DNA from: Fusibacter tunisiensis
GTDB taxonomy: Bacteria; Bacillota; Clostridia; Peptostreptococcales; Acidaminobacteraceae
Assembly (NCBI RefSeq): GCF_016908355.1
Contig: NZ_JAFBDT010000009.1
Span: forward strand, 1-64,000
Length of the DNA stretch: 64,000 nucleotides
Reading direction: 5' to 3'
A program made the position numbers and the translations under genes. Shown here piece by piece: positions 24,360 through 33,076 of this stretch (positions within the stretch are counted from its first letter, which is position 1; the number at the start of each line of letters is the position of its first letter). The notes under the pieces are model-generated. The model was not told the DNA's origin. It did no database searches and saw nothing but the letters and a program-made list of their open reading frames with translations.

Positions 24360-24686
24360 CTATTGATTTGGCGTTTCAATTATAACGGCAGTTCCATAAG
24401 CTAAGATTTCTGCAGCGCCTTGAAGAACGCTCGATGTGGAATAACGGACATTAACAATAGCGTTGGCGCCAAGCTTTATGGCTTCATCCACCATGAGTTT
24501 TGTAGCGATTTGTCTTGCTTCTGTGAGCATTTCATTATATTCTTTCATTTCACCACCAACAAGGTGACGAAATGCAGATGAAATATCTTTTCCGATATGT
24601 CGTGCTCTTATAGTACTGCCTCTTACCATTCCCAGTGTGCGTATAATTTTTCCAGCAGGAAAATCAGGTGTTGTGACAAGGATCAT
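24360..24686 (-). CDS. YbjQ/UPF0145 family protein
   Basis: This 108-residue protein matches the UPF0145 family: MILVTT at the start, GMVRGSTIRARHIGKDI, and GANAIVNVRYSTS near the end. The fold forms symmetric oligomers; no biochemical role is established. It follows a small membrane protein gene by 18 bases on the same strand. Confidence 0.9.
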   Translation of the reverse strand: MILVTTPDFPAGKIIRTLGMVRGSTIRARHIGKDISSAFRHLVGGEMKEYNEMLTEARQIATKLMVDEAIKLGANAIVNVRYSTSSVLQGAAEILAYGTAVIIETPNQ

Positions 24687-24704
24687 CTCAAACGCCTCCC
24701 TTAA

Positions 24705-24953
24705 TTAATATTTTTTATGGTCTTCCCCTTCAGTTTTGTAATCTCTGTATCGGTCATATATTAGGGCTCCAATTAATATTATACCCACAATTAATAAGAG
24801 TACAGCAAAAAGATGGATTGCACTATTTAAAAACGTTGAACTTGGAAAATAGAGTGTTGAAAAAGCTAGGATGAACAATAGAACCATGAGGCCCACAAAT
24901 GTAATGCTTGAAAATTTAATCATATTTTTTTCAGTCCCTTCACTTTGATTCAT
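24705..24953 (-). CDS. Small membrane protein of unknown function
   Basis: This 82-residue reading frame has two hydrophobic helices (about 14-34 and 44-67) and a charged C-terminal tail (YDRYRDYKTEGEDHKKY). I do not recognise a family. Either the first ATG or an internal one (24921-24923) could be the start; neither has an ideal ribosome binding site. It is likely cotranscribed with the UPF0145 gene. Confidence 0.6.
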   Translation of the reverse strand: MNQSEGTEKNMIKFSSITFVGLMVLLFILAFSTLYFPSSTFLNSAIHLFAVLLLIVGIILIGALIYDRYRDYKTEGEDHKKY

Positions 24954-25056
24954 GTATGTAATGTGGGTATTTAGATTTTACCAGTATTACTGTGGTAAAA
25001 TCTTAAGGAATTATTAAATAAGCATTAAAAAAAAGGCTGTAAAAGAATATTGTGTA

Positions 25057-25085
25057 TTGACAACACCTGTGAGAATCGGTATAAT
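25057..25085 (+). promoter_or_regulatory. Consensus SigA promoter of veg
   Basis: TTGACA (25057-25062), 17 bases and TATAAT (25080-25085) match consensus perfectly. The strength is consistent with the very strong veg promoter known in Bacillus. Confidence 0.88.
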
Positions 25086-25146
25086 ATTGACTTTTTATTG
25101 TTATGATGTTATAATTGGTGAAGTGGATGAGAGGATGGTGGTTTAT

Positions 25147-25413
25147 TTGGCGACACGGCAAACCTTGGATGGTATCAAAAGTAATGTAATGGAATGTCTT
25201 GGAAAAAAAGTCATTCTAAGAACCAATAAGGGAAAGAGAAAAGTCAAAGTTCGAGAAGGCATAATTGAAAATGTATTCCCATGTATATTTACAGTTAGAG
25301 TCGATCAAGGAACTGAAGCGGAAAGAACTATCTCTTTTAGTTATTCGGATATATTGACTGAATCTGTTGAAGTGACTGTAGTAGGTACCTCAGGCGTGAT
25401 TCAGGTTTCTTAA
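25147..25413 (+). CDS. veg: Veg family protein
   Basis: The 88-residue protein matches Veg: TLDGIKSNVMECLGKKVILR, basic KGKRKVKVREG, and FSYSDILTESVEV. In Bacillus subtilis Veg promotes biofilm matrix gene expression. I place the start at TTG 25147 (GGTGG upstream) because Veg proteins begin M-x-x-x-x-TL; GTG 25138 or ATG 25135 are alternatives. Starts further upstream would lie in the promoter. Confidence 0.85.
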   Translation: MATRQTLDGIKSNVMECLGKKVILRTNKGKRKVKVREGIIENVFPCIFTVRVDQGTEAERTISFSYSDILTESVEVTVVGTSGVIQVS

Positions 25414-25440
25414 AATAAGGATTGTCCTTATTTTTTTTTT
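25413..25440 (+). terminator. Terminator after veg
   Basis: AAATAAGGA pairs with TCCTTATTT around TTG, followed by a long T-run. The rest of the 312-base gap to arcA is AT-rich, with the palindrome and promoter listed next. Confidence 0.8.
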
Positions 25441-25571
25441 TGCAAAAATCTTTATTTATTTTTTTTTATGTTTATTCTCTATTAAGAATTTGGAAAAACT
25501 CTGGATAGTTCTAATATTCTGAAAATAGAATGTGTTGCGTTTTGCAAAACCCATAAACTTACAAAAGATAC

Positions 25572-25593
25572 AATGTATGAATATACATACATT
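25572..25593. promoter_or_regulatory. Perfect dyad upstream of the arc operon, ARG-box-like
   Basis: AATGTATG (25572-25579) and CATACATT (25586-25593) are perfect inverted repeats around AATATA. The 18-base core TGTATGAATATACATACA resembles ARG boxes bound by ArgR/AhrC (TGAAT-AT-rich-ATTCA). It lies about 45 bases upstream of the arcA -35, a position suited to activation. The assignment to ArgR is inference. Confidence 0.55.
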
Positions 25594-25637
25594 AACGAAT
25601 AATTGTTCGCCCTTTAAAACTATTGATAAAAGTAGTG

Positions 25638-25666
25638 TTGAAGCATACAAAGTCAAATGTTATACT
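25638..25666 (+). promoter_or_regulatory. Promoter of the arginine deiminase operon
   Basis: TTGAAG (25638-25643), 17 bases, TATACT (25661-25666); arcA starts at 25726. Confidence 0.6.
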
Positions 25667-25725
25667 TGAGATAGAATTAACGTAGTGTATATTATTCCAA
25701 CAAATTCCAGAAACGAGGTGGTGTA

Positions 25726-26961
25726 ATGAACTCCAATGGCTTGCAGATTTATTCTGAAATTGGCAAACTCAAAAAAGTGCTCTTGCATAGACCGGGTGAA
25801 GAAATTGAAAATTTAACACCTGATTTAATGGAAAGACTTCTTTTTGATGACATCCCTTTTTTGAAGATTGCAAGAAAAGAACATGATGCTTTTGCTAAGG
25901 TTTTTCAGGAAAATGGTGTCGAAGTAATGTACCTAGAAAAACTTATGGCAGAATCCCTTGTGGATTCGGGTCTCAAAAGCAGATTTATAACGGATTTTCT
26001 GAAAGAAGCTGGCATCAAGAATCCGAATCATTTTGAGTATGTAAAAGACTATTTTGAATCTTTTTCAGATACTCTGAAAATGGTGGATAAAATGATGGCG
26101 GGTATTCGGCGTGAGGAACTTGATTTACAAGTGGGAGGCTCATTGGTAGACCGGATTGAAATGACTTATCCATTTGTAGTGGACCCAATGCCAAATTTAT
26201 ATTTTACAAGAGATCCTTTTTCAACGATTGGAAATGGCATTGCCCTGAATCAAATGCGAACTGTGACGCGGCGTAGAGAAACCTTATTTTCAGATTATAT
26301 TTTTAAAAATCATCCAATGTTTAAAGGTCAAGACATTCCATTTTGGTATGACCGAACCGACCAGTATGCCATTGAGGGGGGCGATATACTCGTCCTTAAT
26401 GAAACCACTGTCTGTATTGGTATTTCCGAGCGAACAGATGCAAGTGCAATAGAACGCATTGCTAAAAATATTTTTTCAGACGGCCAGCCGTTTAAAACAA
26501 TTTTAGCGTTTGATATTCCAAAGGAAAGAGCTTTTATGCATTTGGATACTGTTTTTACAATGGTGGATCATAATGTTTTCACAATTCATCCAGAAATTGA
26601 AGGCCCGTTAACTGTTTATTCATTGTCACGAACAGATGTAAAAGGTGAATACGTTATTCATCAAGAGCGGGAAGCACTTGACCATATTTTAAAAAAATAT
26701 TTGGAAGTAGATGAGGTGAAGTTAATTCGCTGTGGCGGTAAAAAAGGCATTGATGCCGGACGCGAGCAGTGGAATGACGGTTCTAATACGCTTGCCATAT
26801 CACCGGGTGAAGTAATTGTGTATGAGCGAAATCATGTAACCAATCGTCTTTTAGAGGAAGCGGGTATTAAATTACACGTGATTCCTTCATCAGAATTGTC
26901 TAGAGGTCGGGGTGGTCCAAGATGTATGTCCATGCCGCTTTACAGAGAGCTTATCAAATAA
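25726..26961 (+). CDS. arcA: Arginine deiminase
   Basis: The enzyme converts arginine to citrulline and ammonia, the first step of substrate-level ATP formation from arginine. The 411-residue protein has the family motifs [40 protein letters not shown] and the catalytic cysteine in [10 protein letters not shown]. It is followed by argF and arcC with short gaps, so all three steps are in one operon. No arginine/ornithine antiporter (arcD) is in the window. Confidence 0.97.
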   Translation: MNSNGLQIYSEIGKLKKVLLHRPGEEIENLTPDLMERLLFDDIPFLKIARKEHDAFAKVFQENGVEVMYLEKLMAESLVDSGLKSRFITDFLKEAGIKNPNHFEYVKDYFESFSDTLKMVDKMMAGIRREELDLQVGGSLVDRIEMTYPFVVDPMPNLYFTRDPFSTIGNGIALNQMRTVTRRRETLFSDYIFKNHPMFKGQDIPFWYDRTDQYAIEGGDILVLNETTVCIGISERTDASAIERIAKNIFSDGQPFKTILAFDIPKERAFMHLDTVFTMVDHNVFTIHPEIEGPLTVYSLSRTDVKGEYVIHQEREALDHILKKYLEVDEVKLIRCGGKKGIDAGREQWNDGSNTLAISPGEVIVYERNHVTNRLLEEAGIKLHVIPSSELSRGRGGPRCMSMPLYRELIK

Positions 26962-27000
26962 ATCATTAAATCTATTTATTTAATTCAAGGAGGATTTGTC

Positions 27001-27993
27001 ATGCCAGTAAATTTGAGAGGAAAACATTTAATTACACTGAAAGATTTTACACCAGAAGAAATCAGATATCTTTTGAATTTGTCACAGGATTTAAAGGCAA
27101 AAAAACGTGCTGGGATTAAAGGCGATTTGTTAGATCACAAAAATATTTGCCTGATTTTCGAAAAAACATCCACAAGAACACGATGTGCATTTGAAGTGGC
27201 GGCATTTGATGAAGGTGCCAATGTAACTTTTTTAACCAATAGTCAAATGGGTAAAAAAGAGAGTGTTGAAGATACTGCAAAAGTTTTGGGCAGATTTTAT
27301 GATGGTATTGAATTTAGAGGGTTTAAACAAGAAACAGTTGAAGCTTTAGCTGAATACGCAGGCGTGCCTGTGTGGAATGGCCTTACAGACATGTATCATC
27401 CAACACAGATTTTAGCAGATTTCTTAACGATTATGGAACATGTGGATAAACCGCTTAACAAAGTGAAGTTTGTCTATGCAGGAGATGCGCGAAATAATAT
27501 GGGCAATTCTTTAATGATTGGTGCAGCAAAAATGGGGATGCATTTTGTAGCACTTGCTCCAAAATCACTTTGGCCAGCACAAGAACTTGTAGACGAAATG
27601 AACGAAGTGGCAAAATATACAGGTGCAAAAATTGAGCTTAGTGAAAGTCTTGATGCTGTTGAAAATGCAGATGTTATTTATACAGATGTTTGGGTTTCAA
27701 TGGGTGAGGAACACTTATTTGAAGAGCGTATCAATATGCTCAAACCTTATCAGGTTAATATGGATATGTTGTCTAGAACCAAAAACGATAATGTGATCTT
27801 TATGCATTGTCTTCCTGCATTCCATGATATAATGACAGATGTAGGTAAAGATATTCAAGAAAAATTCGGTTTGGAGTCCATGGAAGTTACAGATGAAGTA
27901 TTCAGAAGTAAGCATTCTGTTGTTTTTGATGAAGCAGAAAATAGAATGCACACTATAAAAGCAGTTATGGTAGCGACCATCGGGAACCTATAA
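27001..27993 (+). CDS. arcB: Ornithine carbamoyltransferase, catabolic
   Basis: The 330-residue protein has the carbamoyl-phosphate site [12 protein letters not shown], the HPTQ-type [10 protein letters not shown] and the ornithine loop HCLPAFHD. In this operon it works backwards, splitting citrulline into ornithine and carbamoyl phosphate. The sequence alone does not separate the anabolic and catabolic forms; the operon does. Confidence 0.95.
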   Translation: MPVNLRGKHLITLKDFTPEEIRYLLNLSQDLKAKKRAGIKGDLLDHKNICLIFEKTSTRTRCAFEVAAFDEGANVTFLTNSQMGKKESVEDTAKVLGRFYDGIEFRGFKQETVEALAEYAGVPVWNGLTDMYHPTQILADFLTIMEHVDKPLNKVKFVYAGDARNNMGNSLMIGAAKMGMHFVALAPKSLWPAQELVDEMNEVAKYTGAKIELSESLDAVENADVIYTDVWVSMGEEHLFEERINMLKPYQVNMDMLSRTKNDNVIFMHCLPAFHDIMTDVGKDIQEKFGLESMEVTDEVFRSKHSVVFDEAENRMHTIKAVMVATIGNL

Positions 27994-28013
27994 TTCAAGT
28001 CTGGAGGTTACGC

Positions 28014-28958
28014 ATGAAAATGAAAGACAAAATTGTAGTTGCATTAGGTGGTAATGCTTTAGGCAATTCGCCTGAAGAGCAATTGAAACTTGTTAAGGGA
28101 ACTGCAAAACCTATTGTTGATTTAATTGAAGCTGGCCATGAAGTAATTCTTGCTCATGGAAATGGACCTCAAGTTGGTATGATTAATTTGGCAATGTCCA
28201 CAGCTGCAAATTCTGCTGCAGGCACACCTGAAATGCCATTTCCTGAATGTGGCGCAATGAGCCAGGGATATATTGGATACCACTTGCAAAATGCTATTCG
28301 CGAAGAACTTTTAAATAGAAATATGCAAGTACCTGTGGCGACAGTTGTAACACAAGTGATTGTTGATCGTAACGATCCGGCATTTCAAAATCCAACCAAA
28401 CCAATTGGTGCTTTTTACAGCAAAGAAGAAGCAGACCGACTTGTTTCTGAAAAGGGGTATTCAATGGTTGAAGACGCAGGACGTGGTTATCGTCGTGTTG
28501 TTGCTTCTCCAAAACCAATTGATGTTGCGGAAAAGGAAACTGTTTCTGCTTTGGTTGAAAAAGGCCATGTGGTGATAACTGTTGGGGGTGGCGGTATTCC
28601 CGTTTATCAAGATGGCAATAGCCTTGTAGGCATTCCAGCTGTTATTGATAAAGATTTTGCTTCTGCAAAGATTGCTGAAATCCTTGATGCAGATTATTTA
28701 ATAATTCTTACGGCTGTTGAGAAAGTTGCAATTAATTTTGGAAAGCCAGACGAAAAATGGTTGAGTAAAATTAATCAAAAAGAAGCAGAAACCTATATTT
28801 CAGAAGGGCATTTTGCACCTGGTAGTATGCTGCCTAAAGTGGAAGCCGCGCTTAAGTTTGCCACATCAAAACCAGGTCGAAAAGCATTAATTACATCTTT
28901 GGAAAAAGCCAAAGAAGGTATCGAAGGAAAAACTGGAACACTTGTAATGTTGGATTAA
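28014..28958 (+). CDS. arcC: Carbamate kinase
   Basis: The protein (314 residues) transfers phosphate from carbamoyl phosphate to ADP, releasing ammonia and carbon dioxide and yielding ATP. Motifs are VVALGGNALG near the start, LAHGNGPQVG, VITVGGGGIPV and ALITSLE near the end. It is the last gene of the arc operon before a terminator. Confidence 0.97.
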   Translation: MKMKDKIVVALGGNALGNSPEEQLKLVKGTAKPIVDLIEAGHEVILAHGNGPQVGMINLAMSTAANSAAGTPEMPFPECGAMSQGYIGYHLQNAIREELLNRNMQVPVATVVTQVIVDRNDPAFQNPTKPIGAFYSKEEADRLVSEKGYSMVEDAGRGYRRVVASPKPIDVAEKETVSALVEKGHVVITVGGGGIPVYQDGNSLVGIPAVIDKDFASAKIAEILDADYLIILTAVEKVAINFGKPDEKWLSKINQKEAETYISEGHFAPGSMLPKVEAALKFATSKPGRKALITSLEKAKEGIEGKTGTLVMLD

Positions 28959-28975
28959 AAAATAGGATATGTGTA

Positions 28976-29018
28976 AAGCCCGTTGTGAAGAATAAATTTC
29001 TTTGCGACGGGTTTTTTA
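28976..29018 (+). terminator. Terminator after arcC
   Basis: AAGCCCGT...ACGGGTT forms a long, slightly imperfect stem followed by a T-run (29011-29017). Confidence 0.85.
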
Positions 29019-29019
29019 T

Positions 29020-29048
29020 TTGGCATTCATTTTGCTTTATAATATAAT
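29020..29048 (+). promoter_or_regulatory. Promoter of the sigma-54 activator gene, with overlapping sigma-54-like motif
   Basis: TTGGCA (29020-29025), 17 bases and TATAAT (29043-29048) form a SigA promoter. The same bases, TTGGCATTCATTTTGCT (29020-29036), have GG and GC at sigma-54 spacing. Either or both may be used. Confidence 0.6.
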
Positions 29049-29094
29049 AGAAAAAATGAAAGTCGGGGAATTTTGATTTGAAAAGGTGGTTTAT

Positions 29095-30516
29095 ATGAAT
29101 ACGTACAGTGGGAAAAAAGATGACATTCAAGACAATATGTTTATGAACAGACTCCATCAAATCTTTGATCCAATTGAAGTGCCATTTATCATTGTCAACA
29201 GGGATACTGAAATCGTCATGATTAATGAAGCTTTTGCAGAGTATTTGGGACACCCTAGAAGTGAAATAATTGGTAGGCCTGTAGCTGAAATTGATCCCAA
29301 CACACGATTTCCATTTGTGATCAAAACCAAAAGAGCGGAGATCAATTATAAACATAAGTTTTCAAACGGGCACACAGCAATTGTCCATAGGATTCCAGTT
29401 TTAGATGACAATGGCGATGTAGCTTACGGGTTTGGGATGGTTGTATTTGACGACATTAAGCAACTTAAGGAAGTGCTTGAAAAGAATAAACTTTTGGAAG
29501 GTAAATTATCAATTTATCAAGAAGAACTTAAGCATATTCGAGGGGCTAAATATAATTGGAAGACAATCGTCGGCAATTCGATTTTAATGCAGGAAGTGAA
29601 GAAGATGGCCTCGCGGTCTGCCAAAACAGATTCCAATGTGTTGATTATTGGCGAGAGTGGGACTGGAAAAGAGCTCTTTGCACATGCGATACACAATGAG
29701 AGCAAACGGGCTGAGGGCCCTTTTGTTAAAATCAATTGTGCGGCGATTCCGAAGGATTTGCTTGAATCTGAACTTTTTGGTTATGAAGAAGGCGCGTTTA
29801 CAGGGGCAAAAAAACAAGGTAAAATCGGGAAGTTTGAATTGGCTGCTGGTGGGACGATTTTTTTAGATGAAATAGGAGACATGCCTTTAGAAATGCAGGT
29901 GAAAATTTTACGTGTTCTACAAGAAAAGGAAATTGAACGTATTGGTGGAAACAGGACAATTCCAGTGGATTGTCGAATTATTGCTGCAACCAATCATGAT
30001 CTAAAAGAACGCATAAAGGAACAGGCTTTTAGAGAAGATTTGTATTATCGCTTAAATGTAATTAACATCGAAGTGCCACCGTTAAGAAATCGAAAAGAAG
30101 ATATAGAAGTTTTAACGCTAAAACTTATGGAAAAATTATCTGGATCACTTGGAAAATATGTGAATAATATTACTGTGGATGCACTTGAAAGTTTGAAAGC
30201 CTATAATTGGCCAGGAAATATCAGGGAACTGGAAAATGTAATTGAACGTGCAATTAATTTAACGGATCAGGAAACGATTGAGTTACAGCATTTGCCCATG
30301 CACGTAATTGCCCATCATAAGGAAGCTGATTTAAGTCAACCAGTGTCTCCAACGCATTTACAGTCGCTGAGAGAAGCGGTTGAAGAAATTGAGAAATCAA
30401 CAATTCTGAACTGTTTGAAGGTGATGAATTATAACAAACTTAAGGCGGCAAAAGTTTTAGGAATTAGTCGAACGAGTTTGTATGAAAAAATTGAAAAATA
30501 TAAAATAGAAGCATAG
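29095..30516 (+). CDS. PAS-domain sigma-54-dependent transcriptional activator
   Basis: The 473-residue protein has an N-terminal PAS domain (about 25-120), an AAA+ sigma-54 interaction domain (about 155-390) and a C-terminal Fis-type helix-turn-helix ([20 protein letters not shown]). The AAA+ motifs are complete: Walker [15 protein letters not shown] in YEEGAFTGA, and Walker [10 protein letters not shown]. It therefore should activate RNA polymerase carrying sigma-54 in response to a ligand sensed by PAS. The nearest sigma-54 promoter is about 100 bases downstream, before the KASIII-like gene. ATG 29095 follows AAGGTGG. Confidence 0.94.
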   Translation: MNTYSGKKDDIQDNMFMNRLHQIFDPIEVPFIIVNRDTEIVMINEAFAEYLGHPRSEIIGRPVAEIDPNTRFPFVIKTKRAEINYKHKFSNGHTAIVHRIPVLDDNGDVAYGFGMVVFDDIKQLKEVLEKNKLLEGKLSIYQEELKHIRGAKYNWKTIVGNSILMQEVKKMASRSAKTDSNVLIIGESGTGKELFAHAIHNESKRAEGPFVKINCAAIPKDLLESELFGYEEGAFTGAKKQGKIGKFELAAGGTIFLDEIGDMPLEMQVKILRVLQEKEIERIGGNRTIPVDCRIIAATNHDLKERIKEQAFREDLYYRLNVINIEVPPLRNRKEDIEVLTLKLMEKLSGSLGKYVNNITVDALESLKAYNWPGNIRELENVIERAINLTDQETIELQHLPMHVIAHHKEADLSQPVSPTHLQSLREAVEEIEKSTILNCLKVMNYNKLKAAKVLGISRTSLYEKIEKYKIEA

Positions 30517-30530
30517 CGCTTTTAAACATT

Positions 30531-30553
30531 CTGTTGTACATATTTTGTACAGT
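30531..30553. promoter_or_regulatory. Candidate upstream activator site
   Basis: Two TTGTACA copies (30534-30540 and 30545-30551), 11 bases apart, sit in a partly symmetrical CTGTTGTACA...TTGTACAGTG. They lie about 70 bases upstream of the -24 element, suitable for a sigma-54 enhancer site bound by the Fis-type domain of the adjacent activator. Confidence 0.45.
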
Positions 30554-30577
30554 GTTATATATTTGAACACCATTAAA

Positions 30578-30608
30578 CGGCATTATCCTTTGGATAATGC
30601 TGTTTTTT
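30578..30608 (+). terminator. Terminator after the sigma-54 activator
   Basis: GCATTATCC (30580-30588) and GGATAATGC (30592-30600) with loop TTT and six T (30603-30608). Confidence 0.82.
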
Positions 30609-30619
30609 ATATTTATTTC

Positions 30620-30636
30620 TTGGCACGTCTTTTGCA
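30620..30636 (+). promoter_or_regulatory. Sigma-54 (-24/-12) promoter
   Basis: TTGGCACG (30620-30627), TCTT, TTGCA (30632-30636) agrees with the TTGGCACG-N4-TTGCW consensus at every position; the GG and GC are exactly 10 bases apart. It drives the gene at 30675. Confidence 0.9.
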
Positions 30637-30674
30637 ATATATAGAAATCAAACAAATGTGTCAGGAGGAAACTT

Positions 30675-31715
30675 ATGAAAAGGCGAAATGTGGGGATTGT
30701 AGGAACTGGGATTTATATCCCCGATGAACGTATAACGGCACGGGAAATTTCTGAGGCGACAGGTGGCATATGGGCTGAGGAAGCAATTGTAAACAAGCTT
30801 GGTTTTAGTGAAAAACCAGTACCTGGACCTAATGATGGTACTCAAGAAATGGGTGTTTTAGCAGCACTTGACTGTTTGAAAAATACAGGTGTAGACCCTT
30901 TGGAGATTGACGTGATTCTCTGTATGGGCGAAGAGTGGAAAGAATACCCACTGACCACGTCTGCTATTTATATTCAAGAAAGAATAGGCGCTAAAAATGC
31001 ATGGGGTATTGATTTGCAAAACAGATGTTGTACAACTGTTTCTGCTATGAAAATTGCAAAGGATATGCTGGTGGCAGACACCAGTATTAATACAATAATG
31101 GTTTGTGGTGGGTATCGAAATGGCGATTTTGTTGACTATGCCGATCCTAATATGAGTATGATGTTTAACTTGGGTGCAGGTGGTGGCGCAATACTATTAA
31201 AGGCAGACTACAATCGCAATTTGTTGCTGGAATCCCATATTATGTCTGATGGCAGTATGGCTAGAGATGCGGGTGTTGAAATTGGGGGTACAGTAAACCC
31301 AATTAACAAGGACAATTTGGATGAGGCCTATAGGTCGCTTCGATTAATGCATCCCAAGCACATGAAGGATAGACTTAATGAAGTGTCTATGTCAAATTGG
31401 ATGAAATGCATAGATTTAGCATTTGAAAAATCTAAGGTTGACAAAAGTGAACTTGATTACTTGGCGGTGTTGCATTTTAAACACTCCATGCATATACACA
31501 TGTTAGAGTTGTTGGGCCTTAATGAAGATCAGTCGATTTATCTTAGTGAATTCGGTCACATTGGACAAGTTGATCAGATTTTATCCCTTCACATTGCGCT
31601 GGCGCGTGGCATGATCCGGGATGGTTCTATAATTGCTATGATTGCAGCTGGTATTGGGTATGCTTGGGCGGCCAATGTAATTCAATGGGGAGAAGGGAGT
31701 GAACGTAATGTATAA
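30675..31715 (+). CDS. KASIII (FabH)-like condensing enzyme
   Basis: The 346-residue protein has the thiolase fold of 3-oxoacyl-ACP synthase III, beginning NVGIVGTGIYIPDERIT. The cysteine aligned with the FabH nucleophile is C118 in DLQNRCCTTV (another cysteine follows). The histidine is H267 or H270 in LHFKHSMH. Where FabH has asparagine (G-N-T-S), this protein has H295 in EFGHIGQVD, giving a Cys-His-His set. It is under a sigma-54 promoter with a CoA-transferase, not with fatty-acid genes, so it likely condenses or cleaves acyl-CoAs in a catabolic route. The substrate is unknown. It overlaps the next gene by eight bases. Confidence 0.8.
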   Translation: MKRRNVGIVGTGIYIPDERITAREISEATGGIWAEEAIVNKLGFSEKPVPGPNDGTQEMGVLAALDCLKNTGVDPLEIDVILCMGEEWKEYPLTTSAIYIQERIGAKNAWGIDLQNRCCTTVSAMKIAKDMLVADTSINTIMVCGGYRNGDFVDYADPNMSMMFNLGAGGGAILLKADYNRNLLLESHIMSDGSMARDAGVEIGGTVNPINKDNLDEAYRSLRLMHPKHMKDRLNEVSMSNWMKCIDLAFEKSKVDKSELDYLAVLHFKHSMHIHMLELLGLNEDQSIYLSEFGHIGQVDQILSLHIALARGMIRDGSIIAMIAAGIGYAWAANVIQWGEGSERNV

Positions 31716-33027
31716 TCAATCACTTTATTTAAGTAAGAGAATTCAAGTTGAAGATGCACTTGCACTGGTTCAATCGGGATATGAAGTTGTTTTGGGTCTT
31801 GGTGCCGCAGAACCGAGGCTTTTTCTTGAACGCTTGCATGAAGAAGCGTCAAGAGTTAAAGACGTTCATATGGTCAATTGCTTACCGATGGGTGAGTATG
31901 CATTTTTTAGCAATCCCTCATATAAGGATTCTTTTCTGCTAGAAGGGTGGTTCTACAGTGGTGCTATGCGAAAATTGCATCACAACGGCAACATTACATT
32001 CATTCCCAATCATCTTCATTTTGCTTCAACAAAAAGAATGCAGTATCGTCACCCGAATATCTATATTGGCAATTGTTCACCAGTAGACAACCATGGATAT
32101 GTCTCCCTTGGCGTTAGCAATGTTTATGAAAAAGACATGGTTGAAAATGCCGACATTGTAATCCTTGAAATAAATCCAAATGTTCCAAGAACATTTGGAG
32201 ATACTGAAGTGCATATTACAGACGTGGATTATTTTATTGAGGCAGACTATAAATTGCCGACGCTTCCGATATCGGAATCCAATGAAAAAGACCGGGTAAT
32301 CGGTAACTATATTGCGGATCTCATAGACGATGGGTCTACAATCCAACTGGGAATTGGTGGTATCCCCAATGCAGTGGCGCATGCGCTGACACATAAAAAG
32401 GATTTGGGGATTCATACAGAAATGTTTACGGACGGTATGGTGGATTTGGTTGAATCTGGCGCAGTTAGTGGTAAGCTTAAGACTTTACACAAAAATAAGA
32501 TGGTAGCAGCTTTTGCCCTGGGGTCCCAGAAGTTATATGATTTTATTCATGAAAATCCAGGGGTGTCCATTCTTAGAGGGACTTATGTCAACGACCCATA
32601 TGTGGTTGGCGGAAATGACAACATGGTTTCCATTAATACGTCAATTGAAATTGATTTAACAGGTCAATGTTGTTCTGAATCAGTTGGGACAAGACAAATT
32701 AGTGGGACGGGTGGTCAGGTTGATACTGCCGTTGGCGCGCAAAACGCTAAAAATGGAAAATCCTTTATTGCCTTATATTCTACAGCGGAAATACGCAATA
32801 AAGCCACAGGTGAAATTGAGGAGAAATCAAAAATTGTGCCTATGTTAACACCAGGTGCAATTGTGACTTTGTCTAGAAATGACGTGGATTTTGTAGTGAC
32901 GGAGTACGGGGTAGCTGCTTTAAGAGGGACATCTGTTAGAGAGAGAGTGAAGCGCTTAATTGCGATCGCGCATCCAAAATTCAGAGATATGCTTGAAGCA
33001 GAGGCAGAACGATTAATGCTCTGGTAA
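31708..33027 (+). CDS. Acetyl-CoA hydrolase/4-hydroxybutyrate CoA-transferase family protein
   Basis: The 439-residue protein matches family I-type CoA-transferases of the Cat1/4-hydroxybutyrate group: GIGGIPNAVAHAL, EMFTDGMVDL, the catalytic glutamate region SIEIDLTGQC, GTGGQVD and TEYGVAALRG. It moves CoA between acyl-CoA and a free acid such as acetate or butyrate. ATG 31708 follows AAGGGAG; a GTG at 31699 is less likely. It is coupled to the KASIII-like gene, so both probably act on the same acyl-CoA. Confidence 0.92.
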   Translation: MYNQSLYLSKRIQVEDALALVQSGYEVVLGLGAAEPRLFLERLHEEASRVKDVHMVNCLPMGEYAFFSNPSYKDSFLLEGWFYSGAMRKLHHNGNITFIPNHLHFASTKRMQYRHPNIYIGNCSPVDNHGYVSLGVSNVYEKDMVENADIVILEINPNVPRTFGDTEVHITDVDYFIEADYKLPTLPISESNEKDRVIGNYIADLIDDGSTIQLGIGGIPNAVAHALTHKKDLGIHTEMFTDGMVDLVESGAVSGKLKTLHKNKMVAAFALGSQKLYDFIHENPGVSILRGTYVNDPYVVGGNDNMVSINTSIEIDLTGQCCSESVGTRQISGTGGQVDTAVGAQNAKNGKSFIALYSTAEIRNKATGEIEEKSKIVPMLTPGAIVTLSRNDVDFVVTEYGVAALRGTSVRERVKRLIAIAHPKFRDMLEAEAERLMLW

Positions 33028-33030
33028 GTA

Positions 33031-33076
33031 AAAAAACCTTTAAAACACCGTGTTTGATGTTTTAAAGGTTTTTTTG
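33031..33076. terminator. Bidirectional terminator
   Basis: AAAAACCTTTAAAACA and TGTTTTAAAGGTTTTT (to 33074) form a perfect 16-base-pair stem between converging genes. Confidence 0.9.

Noticed and set aside
25539..25550. Palindrome GTTTTGCAAAAC upstream of arcA
   Set aside because: A 12-base palindrome with no known regulator and far from the promoter; may be chance in AT-rich DNA.
27441..27449. Further TGTGGATAA copies inside genes (27441 and 61456)
   Set aside because: Single copies within coding sequence, explained by codons, without clustering.
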